Assembly: GCA_017428805.1 (NCBI GenBank)
Contig: JAFRQC010000098.1
Coordinates: 1-11,998 of the forward strand
From: Prevotella sp.
GTDB taxonomy: Bacteria; Bacteroidota; Bacteroidia; Bacteroidales; Bacteroidaceae
DNA: 11,998 nt
Direction: 5' to 3'
Below the pieces are notes generated by a model. It saw only the letters and a list, made by a program, of their open reading frames with translations, was not told the DNA's origin and did not search any database. Of this stretch, positions 6,525-11,998 are shown in pieces. Each line of letters starts with the position of its first letter. Position 1 is the stretch's first letter. A program made the translations under genes and the position numbers.

Positions 6525-7530
6525 AGTCGTTGGGATTGAATGATATGTCGGAAATGACGATGGTCTTAAACCAGTCTTTGAGATAGCCCTTATACCGATT
6601 TTGGGAGTCGGCCACCAGTAACAGCACCTGCCGTCCGTCGGCCAGTCTCGGCCCTGCACAGATGCCTTCATAGTTGGCGAAACTGCGCTTCAATAGGTTG
6701 ATGCGGGTGCGGAACTCCGTGAGCAGTCGTTTCTTCAATGTGTCGCCTGGCTGTTGCAGCTGCGGGTTCACGACGAAGAGCTTCACCTGTACGAAGCTGC
6801 CAATGCCCTTTGCTGTCTTTCTCACCTCCCGTTCCAGTACGATCACTTGTCCGTCATCGAGGGCAGCCAGACCACTTACGCCTAAGGTACTCTTGCCCTT
6901 CATACTCTCCACAGCGGAGGAGTCTGTCACGTACCAGTATTGTTCTTTCGGTTGCAGGTCGTCGCCGAAACTTTGCAGGCGCAGTCTGTTTGCGATTTTC
7001 TTTCTGATGTTGGGCTGCTCGCCGTCAACCTTCAGCGTGTTCTCCGTTGTAGTCCAGAAACGATGTGTCTTTGCGTTGTAGGTCAGTGACTCGAAACCTT
7101 TGTTACCGTAGGAGCCGCCGAACACATCGGGGATGTTCAGTTTCCGTCCCGTCATCTGTCCTTCGAGCGTGTACTCCACGATCTGTCCGTCGTTCTCGCC
7201 ACTCAGGAACAGCGTGTTCGTCGGAGCCATGTAGCAGATGCCTTCTTCGTCGCGGTTCGGCAGGTTCGAGGTCATGAAACTGTCTGCCCTCACGTCCTCG
7301 ATCTTGCCTGTGATGGAGTCTATCCGGATGGTCATCAGAAGGAAACCCGCCGTCGTCGACTTGTCGTTGCAGACGGCATAGCGGTCGCCGCCCAGCCACG
7401 TCACGCCGCTGTAGTTCCCAGCCGGCACCGCCTTCTTGAAGTGGCGCTGTTTGTTCTGCACCACCTGCTGCGCTGTTGCCTGCACCGTCGCCAACAACAT
7501 CAAAGCCAGATATATGACCATTCTTCTCAT
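6505..7530 (-). CDS. Secreted phytase-like (esterase-like) domain protein
   Basis: A 341-residue protein with a clear Sec signal peptide (MRRMVIYLALMLLATVQATA, cleavage expected near AQQ), so it is periplasmic or outer-surface. The rest matches the 'esterase-like activity of phytase' beta-propeller family: YSGVTWLGGDRYAVCND, DEEGICYM...LFLSGENDGQIVEYTLEG, GNKGFESLTYN, and near the end FANYEGICAGPRLADGRQVLLLVADSQ. The family is widespread but poorly defined biochemically, so phosphatase or phytase activity is not shown. ATG 7530 is chosen because it gives a standard signal peptide and lies just downstream of a good promoter -7 box (7546-7539). The ATG at 7581 would start upstream of that promoter. 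The 3' end overlaps the kinase start by 20 bases, forming a two-gene leftward operon. Confidence 0.85.
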   Translation of the reverse strand: MRRMVIYLALMLLATVQATAQQVVQNKQRHFKKAVPAGNYSGVTWLGGDRYAVCNDKSTTAGFLLMTIRIDSITGKIEDVRADSFMTSNLPNRDEEGICYMAPTNTLFLSGENDGQIVEYTLEGQMTGRKLNIPDVFGGSYGNKGFESLTYNAKTHRFWTTTENTLKVDGEQPNIRKKIANRLRLQSFGDDLQPKEQYWYVTDSSAVESMKGKSTLGVSGLAALDDGQVIVLEREVRKTAKGIGSFVQVKLFVVNPQLQQPGDTLKKRLLTEFRTRINLLKRSFANYEGICAGPRLADGRQVLLLVADSQNRYKGYLKDWFKTIVISDISFNPNDYATNPL

Positions 7531-7538
7531 TTCTGCTG

Positions 7539-7573
7539 CAAAGATACTATTTTTTATTTTGATACGGCAACAA
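7539..7573 (-). promoter_or_regulatory. Bacteroidetes-type promoter for the leftward phytase-like/kinase operon
   Basis: On the minus strand the -7 box TATCTTTG lies at 7546-7539, matching TAnnTTTG. A TTG lies about 21 bases upstream (7570-7568, within TTGTTG 7573-7568). The predicted transcript start is only a few bases from ATG 7530, implying a very short leader. Confidence 0.65.
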
Positions 7574-7586
7574 TTATCCAAATTTG

Positions 7587-7618
7587 TTTGGTAGAATCAA
7601 AAACTTTTCTTATATTTG
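7587..7618 (+). promoter_or_regulatory. Bacteroidetes-type promoter for the repeat-rich secreted protein
   Basis: TTTG (7587-7590) and TATATTTG (7611-7618) are separated by exactly 20 bases, a near-perfect match to the Bacteroidetes primary sigma consensus (TTTG, 19-21 bases, TAnnTTTG). The leader to ATG 7659 is about 35 bases, A/C-rich, without a Shine-Dalgarno sequence. It is divergent from the promoter at 7539-7573. Confidence 0.75.
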
Positions 7619-7658
7619 CAACCGAATAGTATTATCCACAACAACAACTAGAAACTGT

Positions 7659-8513
7659 ATGAATATGAAGAAACTAATGATGGTGGCAATCCTGATGGTG
7701 ATAACCGTCACTGCCAAAGCCCTGAGTTATGAAACGGCACGCTCGGAAGCGCTGTTCTTGTCAGACAAGATGGCCTACGAGCTGAACCTCTCTCCTTCGC
7801 AGTATGAGGCAATCTATGAGATCAACCTCGACTATTTTATGTATGTCGGCACGAAGCTCGACCTGTACAGCGATCTGTGGAAGCAGCGCAACTATGAGAT
7901 ACAGCAGATACTGACGCCCTACCAGTATGAGGAATTCCTTCGTCTGAAGTATTTCTATCGTCCGCTGGGATGGCGTGACGGTCGTTGGGAGTTCCGTATC
8001 TATCGTGTTTATCCTAATCGCGGCCACTTTATGATGAATCGTCCCAGGGCTTATGCCAATTATCGCGGAGGAAGGCATTTCCGTGGAGGTCCTGGTGGTC
8101 CTCGTCCTGGTGGTCCAAACCGTGTGGCACCTGGTCCTCGTCCTGGTGGACCAAATCGTGTAGCGCCAGGCCCTCGTGGCAATGCGCCTCTGGACGGTCG
8201 TGGGGCTCCTGGTCCTCGTGGCAATGCACCTCGTGATGGCCGTGTGGCTCCCCCTCGTAGCAATAACTTCAATGGACCTGCACCTCGTCCGAATGAGATG
8301 AGAGGCCGTACGACACCTAATGGAATGGTTCAGCGCGCAGGCAGTTCCTCACGAACCACCGTGACGACTCGTCCCAACAATAACCAGCGTCCACCGCAGG
8401 CTCAACGCCAGCAAGGCCAACGTCCTCAACAGGCACAGCGTCCGCCACAAGGTCAGCGTCCTCAGGGACAACGCCCACCCCAAGGCCAGCGCCAGCAGCC
8501 TCCCCGCCGTTAA
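7659..8513 (+). CDS. Secreted basic protein with Gly/Pro/Arg and Gln/Pro/Arg repeats
   Basis: A 284-residue protein with a signal peptide (MNMKKLMMVAILMVITVTAKA). The folded part (about residues 24-120) is helical and aromatic, with ELNLSPSQYEAIYEIN and QILTPYQYEEFL. These loosely recall the LTxxQ helices of Spy/CpxP-type periplasmic proteins, but the match is weak. The remainder is low complexity: two 12-residue repeats GPRPGGPNRVAP (8097-8132, 8133-8168), two 14-residue repeats starting GPRGNAP (8169-8210, 8211-8252), and a tail of QRP/QGQR units ending PPRR. The tail is strongly positive and lacks acidic residues, so it may bind nucleic acid, polysaccharide or a membrane surface. The ATG at 7659 gives the signal peptide and fits the promoter; an in-frame ATG at 7584 would lie at the -33 box, and ATG 7665 is also possible. 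The stop codon is the first triplet of the 55-bp repeat that holds the terminator. Function unknown. Confidence 0.85.
   Translation: MNMKKLMMVAILMVITVTAKALSYETARSEALFLSDKMAYELNLSPSQYEAIYEINLDYFMYVGTKLDLYSDLWKQRNYEIQQILTPYQYEEFLRLKYFYRPLGWRDGRWEFRIYRVYPNRGHFMMNRPRAYANYRGGRHFRGGPGGPRPGGPNRVAPGPRPGGPNRVAPGPRGNAPLDGRGAPGPRGNAPRDGRVAPPRSNNFNGPAPRPNEMRGRTTPNGMVQRAGSSSRTTVTTRPNNNQRPPQAQRQQGQRPQQAQRPPQGQRPQGQRPPQGQRQQPPRR
8097..8252 (+). repeat. Coding tandem repeats (2 x 36 bp, then 2 x 42 bp)
   Basis: Two nearly identical 36-bp units encode GPRPGGPNRVAP at 8097-8132 and 8133-8168. Two 42-bp units at 8169-8210 and 8211-8252 encode GPRGNAPLDGRGAP and GPRGNAPRDGRVAP. All units are multiples of three, so copy number can change without breaking the frame. 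Confidence 0.85.
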
Positions 8514-8567
8514 GTAGTGACGTGTATAGATTCCAGGATAGTCCCCACGGGCTATCCTTTTTTTAGT
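8511..8567 (+). repeat. Direct repeat A (about 55 bp), copy 1, containing a terminator
   Basis: It shares TAAGTAGTG, then (after a 2-base AC insertion) an identical stretch of 42 bases (8522-8563) with 11188-11229, plus the following AGT. The identity covers bases outside the hairpin, so the two copies are homologous and not just similar terminators. Copy 1 begins exactly at the stop codon of the secreted repeat protein. Confidence 0.92.
8535..8564 (+). terminator. Intrinsic terminator after the secreted repeat protein
   Basis: AGGATAGTCC (8535-8544) pairs with GGGCTATCCT (8549-8558) through one G-T wobble around loop CCAC. It is followed by a run of seven T (8558-8564). It lies 21 bases after the stop codon. 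Confidence 0.92.
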
Positions 8568-8720
8568 GTGTAAACGTTTCTGGCCCTCTGTGTACTAAAT
8601 TACAATAAATTCCGAATGCAAATCTAAGAATTATTTCAGAACTTCCCATTATTTTCGGATAATATCGCAATAAATGCATGGTTTGGTATCGCCTTGGTTT
8701 GAAGAGTAGTGCTTTCAAAC

Positions 8721-8876
8721 TCCAAGAAAGGTTAGTCCAAAGTCCAAGAAAGGTGCCTAGTTTCTATAAGAAAGGTGGCATGTTTCTCCGAAATTCTCTC
8801 GAGAATTTAGAGGTTTCCCCTAAGGAAAGTGGGAGTTTCCCCTAAGGAAAGTCCGAGTTTACATAGCCCAAAGTCC
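8721..8876. repeat. Degenerate direct-repeat array with 22-bp period
   Basis: AAGAAAGGT occurs at 8724-8732, 8746-8754 and 8768-8776, and AAGGAAAGT at 8822-8830 and 8844-8852, each adjacent pair exactly 22 bases apart. GTTTC follows several units (8760-8764, 8782-8786, 8835-8839). The last two units share GTTTCCCCTAAGGAAAGT, itself containing the inverted pair TTTCC/GGAAA. The unit between 8787 and 8818 is longer (32 bases) and replaced by a palindrome. A further weak unit CCAAAGTCC follows at 8868-8876. Confidence 0.75.
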
Positions 8877-8945
8877 AGACGAGCAGACTGACACATATTG
8901 AAGTCTGATAATCATAGATTTTTGCGATAGTAACTTGTTTTTCCG

Positions 8946-9008
8946 TCATCTCTCCCGTTCTCTTTCTCCTTTGTATAAAGGCATTTCCAAAGATTATGGG
9001 AGAGATGA
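8946..9008. repeat. Nested inverted repeat, 11-bp arms
   Basis: TCATCTCTCCC (8946-8956) and GGGAGAGATGA (8998-9008) are perfect inverted copies separated by 41 bases. Within the spacer CCTTT-GTAT-AAAGG (8968-8981) forms a second hairpin. No T-run follows on the plus strand and no A-run precedes it that would make a clean terminator for the leftward phosphatase gene, so the role is unknown. Confidence 0.75.
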
Positions 9009-9067
9009 GTCATCAGCGTGACTTGGCATTTTATGATCCTTACTTGGCGGCTTAGGAAAAACCAGAG

Positions 9068-10927
9068 CTATTTATTGTTTTTTTGAAAAGTTTCTCCAAA
9101 ATAATTCAGGCATAGCAGCGTCAGGTCGTCATTGGGGGCAGCACCGTTGCGGTGCTTTTCCACTTCAGCAGTGATGGCCTCTATCACCTGTCGGGCACTG
9201 TCGAAATGTGTATGGCGCAGGATGTCGAGCATCCTGTCATCGCCGAACAATTCTTGTTTATCGTTCTCAGCCTCGTTCAGTCCGTCGGTATATATGAAGA
9301 GCGGGCGCCCCTTGATACTATCGATGTGCTCGCCCGTGAATTCCAAGTCGGGGAACAGACCAATCGCCAGATTCTGTTCCACCTTCAAGAACTCGCCGTG
9401 CTGGTCATTGCCGCCGATGACGGGCGGGTTATGGCCTGCATTGCAGAAATCAAGGCGACCGGTATCGAGGTGGAGCAGGCCGATGAACATCGTGACAAAC
9501 ATAGACCTGTCATTGCCTTCTGCCAGCTCGTTGTTCATCCGCACGGCCAAGTCAGCGGGCATCATGCCCTCTGCGGAGAGTGTACGGAAGAGACGGGCGG
9601 CCTGTGCCATGAACAGCGAGGCAGGCACACCCTTGCCCGACACGTCGCCCACGCAGAAATAGAGTCTGTCGCCCTGTATCATGTAGCCATAGAGGTCGCC
9701 TCCCACCTCCTTGGCGGGTGTCATCGAGGCATAGAGGTCGAGCCCCGGATAGTCGGGGAAAGCCATAGGCACCATCGACATCTGGATGTCGCGCGCGATG
9801 CGTAGTTCACTCTCGATGCGCTCCTTCTGCGTGGTCACCTCCTCCAGCTGGTCGTAGGCCTGTTTCAGTTCCCGCATCTGCTGCTGTCGCCTGCGCAGGT
9901 AGATTACGAGGAAGGCCGCGATGAGCACCAGTCCGCACACGACGGCAGCGAGCACCGTCCGCTGCTGGGTCAGCCTCAGGGTCGTCGTCTCGTTCTCCGC
10001 TCTGGCGGCCTGCAGTTCCAGCGCTTTCTTCTCTGTCAGGTTGCGCGTCTCGTCATTATACTTCTTGTCCGTCCAGTCTTTCAATACCTTGAAGCTGTCC
10101 AGCGATTCCTTATACCGGCCAAGCCCTTCTAATGCAGCAATCACGAATGGGAGTCGGAGTTCAGGGTCAAGGATGGGTTTCGACAATTCCAACATCTTGC
10201 CGTATTGGTGCTGATATTTCGCATAATGACACTCTACAAATCTGTTATAGTCGCCGGTATAACCGGTTTCATCAATGGTTTTGTGCAGTTCGTCGTAGAA
10301 CTGTTCGATCATGACGGAATCTTTAGGAACCCTTTTGAGAGCTGTGAAGCATTTCAAGGTGGCCAATATCACGCGTTCATTACCATTCCAATAATCATGA
10401 CTCTGGGCCTTGTCCAAGATATGAATTGCTTCGTCCCACTGTTCCTTGTCGTTATAGATGTCATTGAGCAGAGCGTATATCTGGCAGCCCGGCTTCCTTT
10501 CAGGCAGATAGCGCTCCTTATAGGCAATGGCCTGCTGCAACAGTTTCTCCGCCATGTCTATCAGGTTCATGTCGAAGGCGATGAGAGCGTTGGTCATGGT
10601 GGCCATATAGAAGCCATCCTTGCTGTCGTGCTTTTGGGCGTAGTCCTTCATTTCTCCTGCCATCTCCAAGGCCCGGCTGCTGCTGACATAGGTGAGCACA
10701 TACATCACCTCATTATACCAGACACTGTATAACACTTTGTCTTCCCCCTCTTTCTCCAGAAGACGTTTCAGCCTGGCGGTCACGTCCTCGAATGCCTCTA
10801 AACTGTCCGTTTCATAAAGCGCTAATTGCCTATTCCTAAGCGTACTGGCAGCTTCGCTCATAGCCACCCCCCTGGCAGGCATCCCCACCAGTAGCACGAA
10901 AAGTAATAGAAAATATTTCAGCAGCAT
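9068..10927 (-). CDS. Membrane-anchored SpoIIE/PP2C-type protein phosphatase with TPR-like sensor domain
   Basis: A 619-residue protein. It begins with a hydrophobic signal peptide/anchor (MLLKYFLLLFVLLVGMPARG) and a helical TPR-like periplasmic region to about residue 300. One transmembrane segment follows (about 324-345, ending in RRRQ), then a coiled-coil linker (MRELKQAYDQLEEVTTQKERIESEL). The C-terminal RsbU/SpoIIE phosphatase domain starts at about 385. All four metal-site acidic positions are visible: GGD (Asp411), GDVSGKG (Asp428), YTDGLNEAEN (Asp548) and NDD (Asp600-601), along with NAGHNPP. Such proteins dephosphorylate serine/threonine phosphoproteins, often anti-sigma-antagonist proteins in partner-switching systems. 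No STAS or HPK-type kinase gene is in view. ATG 10927 fits the signal peptide and the promoter -7 box upstream. The gene sits between the two copies of direct repeat A. Confidence 0.92.
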   Translation of the reverse strand: MLLKYFLLLFVLLVGMPARGVAMSEAASTLRNRQLALYETDSLEAFEDVTARLKRLLEKEGEDKVLYSVWYNEVMYVLTYVSSSRALEMAGEMKDYAQKHDSKDGFYMATMTNALIAFDMNLIDMAEKLLQQAIAYKERYLPERKPGCQIYALLNDIYNDKEQWDEAIHILDKAQSHDYWNGNERVILATLKCFTALKRVPKDSVMIEQFYDELHKTIDETGYTGDYNRFVECHYAKYQHQYGKMLELSKPILDPELRLPFVIAALEGLGRYKESLDSFKVLKDWTDKKYNDETRNLTEKKALELQAARAENETTTLRLTQQRTVLAAVVCGLVLIAAFLVIYLRRRQQQMRELKQAYDQLEEVTTQKERIESELRIARDIQMSMVPMAFPDYPGLDLYASMTPAKEVGGDLYGYMIQGDRLYFCVGDVSGKGVPASLFMAQAARLFRTLSAEGMMPADLAVRMNNELAEGNDRSMFVTMFIGLLHLDTGRLDFCNAGHNPPVIGGNDQHGEFLKVEQNLAIGLFPDLEFTGEHIDSIKGRPLFIYTDGLNEAENDKQELFGDDRMLDILRHTHFDSARQVIEAITAEVEKHRNGAAPNDDLTLLCLNYFGETFQKNNK

Positions 10928-10959
10928 ACTCTGTCTTTATGTAAAAGTCTTATTGACTG

Positions 10960-10967
10960 CAAAGATA
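10960..10967 (-). promoter_or_regulatory. Probable -7 box for the phosphatase gene
   Basis: On the minus strand TATCTTTG (10967-10960) matches TAnnTTTG, 33 bases before ATG 10927. The surrounding 14 bases (10957-10970) are identical to those around the leftward promoter at 7536-7549. A convincing -33 TTTG is not seen at 19-21 bases, so confidence is moderate. Confidence 0.55.
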
Positions 10968-11017
10968 CTAATAATTTTGAAACTAAGGAAGCTTTTGAGA
11001 AAATTAAACGATTTTAT

Positions 11018-11046
11018 TTTGTATTTTGCCCAATTATCTAAATTTG
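11018..11046 (+). promoter_or_regulatory. Promoter for the 43-codon mini-unit
   Basis: TAAATTTG (11039-11046) matches the -7 consensus. A TTTG at 11018-11021 lies 17 bases upstream, slightly closer than ideal. CAATTATCTAAATTTG (11031-11046) matches 15 of 16 bases at 7571-7586, upstream of the other unit that ends in direct repeat A. Confidence 0.55.
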
Positions 11047-11063
11047 CAACATTATTATTTAAG

Positions 11064-11195
11064 ATGACTGATATGGAAACAAGAGTTTGGAAGACTGTCC
11101 GTGAGTTTAAGGAGATCCTGTTTGAAGAGTATAGTCTGCACCCCTGCCGTGGTGACTCGGAATTAATTCAGCGGACACTAAGTAGTGGTGTATAG
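11064..11195 (+). pseudogene. 43-codon ORF resembling the first ~23 residues of MenB (probable menB 5' remnant)
   Basis: ATG 11064 opens MTDMETRVWKTVREFKEILF followed by EEY. This resembles the N-terminus of Bacteroidetes 1,4-dihydroxy-2-naphthoyl-CoA synthases, which begin like xxREWxTIREYEDIxFE and continue with GIAKITINR. Here the match stops after EEY. The remaining 20 residues (SLHPCRGDSELIQRTLSSGV) are unrelated, and the last part is read from direct repeat A. No catalytic MenB region follows. menB normally lies next to menD, so a remnant of it near a men locus is plausible. ATG 11073 is an alternative start, and an in-frame upstream ATG at 10953 lies before the promoter and is unlikely. 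The ORF has its own promoter and terminator, so it could instead be a real small protein or a leader within a small RNA. The MenB resemblance is from memory of the family and is moderate. Confidence 0.5.
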
Positions 11196-11232
11196 ATTCC
11201 AGGATAGTCCCCACGGGCTATCCTTTTTTAGT
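11179..11232 (+). repeat. Direct repeat A, copy 2, containing a terminator
   Basis: Homologous to 8511-8567, with a 2-base deletion after TAAGTAGTG and one T fewer in the T-run. In copy 1 the first triplet TAA is a stop codon; here the frame differs and the ORF reads on to a TAG at 11193-11195. Confidence 0.92.
11201..11229 (+). terminator. Intrinsic terminator after the mini-unit
   Basis: The hairpin (arms 11201-11210 and 11215-11224, loop CCAC) is identical to that at 8535-8558 and is followed by six T. It ends a predicted transcript of roughly 180 nt begun at the promoter near 11039 and should insulate the downstream sigma-factor gene. Confidence 0.9.
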
Positions 11233-11339
11233 ATAAAATCGCTTTCTTTTGGGCTGAGAATAAGAAAAACACACGGCTTTTGCAAAAAAGTTCCGATTTT
11301 GGTTAACTTTTATGCCCCTTTTCCTGTCTATAATAGTAG

Positions 11340-11843
11340 ATGAAAGAAAATGAAATAGAACAACTGTTCCGACAGCACTATGCCCAGATGGCGAAACTGG
11401 CGAGGACTATGCTCTACGACGACGAGGAAGCTCGTGACGTGGTGAGCGAGGTGTTTGCTGCATTGATTCGGTCAGATATTGTCCCCGTCAATATCAAGAA
11501 CTACCTGCTGACGAGTGTCCGCAACCGGTGTCTGTCCATACTGGAGCACAAAAGCGTCAGGGCAAAGTTTGAGCAGGCATACACTCTGGAAATGAAATCT
11601 GCATCTCAGCCAGCAGAAGAAGGTGGTGGCGAATACCAATCGAATGACAGACTGGGAAACTTGATGACATTCGCAGAGCAGAACCTGACAAAGCTGACGC
11701 TCCGAGTGTTCCGAATGAGACACCTGCAAGGCATGAAGTATCAGGATATCGCCGACGAACTGGGTATCAGCCGTGTTATGGTATATAAGTACCTGACACA
11801 CGCAATGGAGAAAATCAAAGAATATCAACATAAAATAAGGTAA
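11340..11843 (+). CDS. ECF-type RNA polymerase sigma factor
   Basis: A 167-residue protein, typical ECF length. Region 2 is at about residues 4-70 (IEQLFRQHYAQMAKLARTMLYDDEEARDVVSEVFAAL, then IKNYLLTSVRNRCLS), where the core-binding and -10 recognition helices lie. Region 4 is at about 108-163 (LTKLTLRVFRMRHLQGMKYQDIADELGISRVMVYKYLTHAMEKIKEY) and includes the -35-binding helix-turn-helix. The linker between them (about 82-105) is short and polar. ATG 11340 starts the protein directly at the conserved helix. It is followed after 6 bases by a second gene, the usual place for an anti-sigma or regulatory partner, so the pair is probably co-transcribed. No TAnnTTTG box is evident in the 108 bases upstream, which may mean an alternative or self-recognised promoter. 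The target regulon cannot be told from the sequence. Confidence 0.92.
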   Translation: MKENEIEQLFRQHYAQMAKLARTMLYDDEEARDVVSEVFAALIRSDIVPVNIKNYLLTSVRNRCLSILEHKSVRAKFEQAYTLEMKSASQPAEEGGGEYQSNDRLGNLMTFAEQNLTKLTLRVFRMRHLQGMKYQDIADELGISRVMVYKYLTHAMEKIKEYQHKIR

Positions 11844-11849
11844 AAGGCT

Positions 11850-11998
11850 ATGGACAGAGACGAAAAGATCAAGATGCTGCTTGACATGCAGGATCATCCA
11901 GAGCAGTTTTCAGACGAGGCACTGGAGCAGATGCTTAACGACGCCGAGGCACAGGAACTGATGGAAGCCACGGCCCAGCTGAAGCGTGCTATCATAAA
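11850..11998 (+). CDS. Probable anti-sigma/regulatory partner of the ECF sigma factor (3' end outside window)
   Basis: ATG 11850 lies 6 bases after the sigma-factor stop and the frame is open to the window edge (49 codons plus 2 bases). The visible N-terminus, MDRDEKIKMLLDMQDHPEQF followed by SDEALEQMLNDAEAQELMEA, is acidic and helical. It resembles proteins found next to ECF sigma factors in Prevotella and Bacteroides, often with a central transmembrane segment. That segment lies outside the window, so the anti-sigma assignment rests on position and N-terminal resemblance only. Confidence 0.7.
   Translation, partial: MDRDEKIKMLLDMQDHPEQFSDEALEQMLNDAEAQELMEATAQLKRAII

Larger units (their letters stand above)
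8568..9067. other. 500-bp gene-free region between convergent genes
   Basis: No convincing ORF with family resemblance is seen; the longest starts are short, for example 11 codons from 8674. The region lies between two gene 3' ends, where little DNA is usually needed. It holds a small hairpin (GTTTGAA 8697-8703 / TTCAAAC 8714-8720), the 22-bp direct-repeat array (8721-8876), an 8-bp-armed palindrome AAATTCTC-TC-GAGAATTT (8791-8808), and the nested inverted repeat at 8946-9008. A regulatory RNA or protein-binding array is possible; nothing proves either. Confidence 0.7.

Noticed and set aside
6525..6671. N-terminal 49-residue extension of the TGS-kinase
   Set aside because: It lies entirely inside the upstream phytase-like gene, has unusual composition, and the family begins at MLQIRCKN.
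8097..8252. Collagen-like (Gly-X-Y) protein
   Set aside because: Gly and Pro are frequent but the strict three-residue period is absent.
8721..8876. Possible CRISPR array
   Set aside because: The 22-bp period leaves no room for spacers, the units are degenerate, and no cas gene is present.
9152..9805. Plus-strand ORF (217 codons) opposite the phosphatase
   Set aside because: Covers the conserved SpoIIE domain in antisense; no start context or domain of its own.
10953..11063. Upstream in-frame extension of the 43-codon ORF
   Set aside because: The added codons cross the predicted promoter and are A/T-rich without protein-like character.
9068..11998. Complete partner-switching stress system (phosphatase, anti-sigma, antagonist, sigma)
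   Set aside because: No STAS-domain or kinase-type anti-sigma gene is seen, and the sigma factor is ECF-type, on the other strand and insulated by a terminator.

Overview
The window most likely comes from a member of the Bacteroidales, probably Prevotella or a close relative. Supporting signs are Bacteroidetes-type promoters (TAnnTTTG -7 boxes), mostly SD-less starts, a TGS-containing long 'uridine kinase', a men gene order typical of the group, and a short ECF sigma factor followed by a gene starting with a Prevotella-like MDR(D/E)EKIxMLLDMQ sequence. This assignment is from recognition of protein families, not from a database search.

Layout. Positions 1-4848 form a rightward block: two tandem ROK-family sugar-kinase paralogues (the first cut by the window edge), then a hotdog thioesterase (MenI/YdiI-like), isochorismate synthase (menF) and SEPHCHC synthase (menD). 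The three men-type genes are tightly packed: the thioesterase and menF share one base, and menF and menD overlap by 25 bases. They cover the chorismate-to-SEPHCHC steps and probably the DHNA-CoA hydrolysis step of menaquinone synthesis. No intact menB, menC or menE lies in the window. menD meets a leftward pair tail to tail, with overlapping stop codons. That pair is a secreted phytase-like esterase-domain protein followed by a TGS/uridine-kinase protein. A divergent promoter region (about 7531-7658) then drives a small basic secreted protein with Pro/Gly/Arg/Gln repeats, ending in a strong intrinsic terminator.

Positions 8568-9067 are a gene-free stretch between two convergent genes, rich in repeats and hairpins. 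A leftward gene follows for a membrane-anchored SpoIIE/PP2C phosphatase with a TPR-like sensor region. Next comes a very short rightward unit (promoter, 43-codon ORF resembling the start of MenB, terminator). Its terminator and flanks nearly duplicate the one at 8511-8567. The window ends with an ECF sigma factor and the first 49 codons of a probable anti-sigma or regulatory partner.

The most unusual signals are: (i) two different large palindromic elements lying in frame inside the menF and menD coding sequences; (ii) a degenerate 22-bp-period direct-repeat array at 8721-8876; (iii) about 55-bp direct repeats, each containing an intrinsic terminator, flanking the phosphatase module; (iv) a probable menB 5' remnant turned into a promoter-to-terminator mini-transcript; and (v) a tandem ROK pair in which one copy has lost nucleotide-binding glycines. 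No complete mobile element, CRISPR array, tRNA or rRNA was seen.
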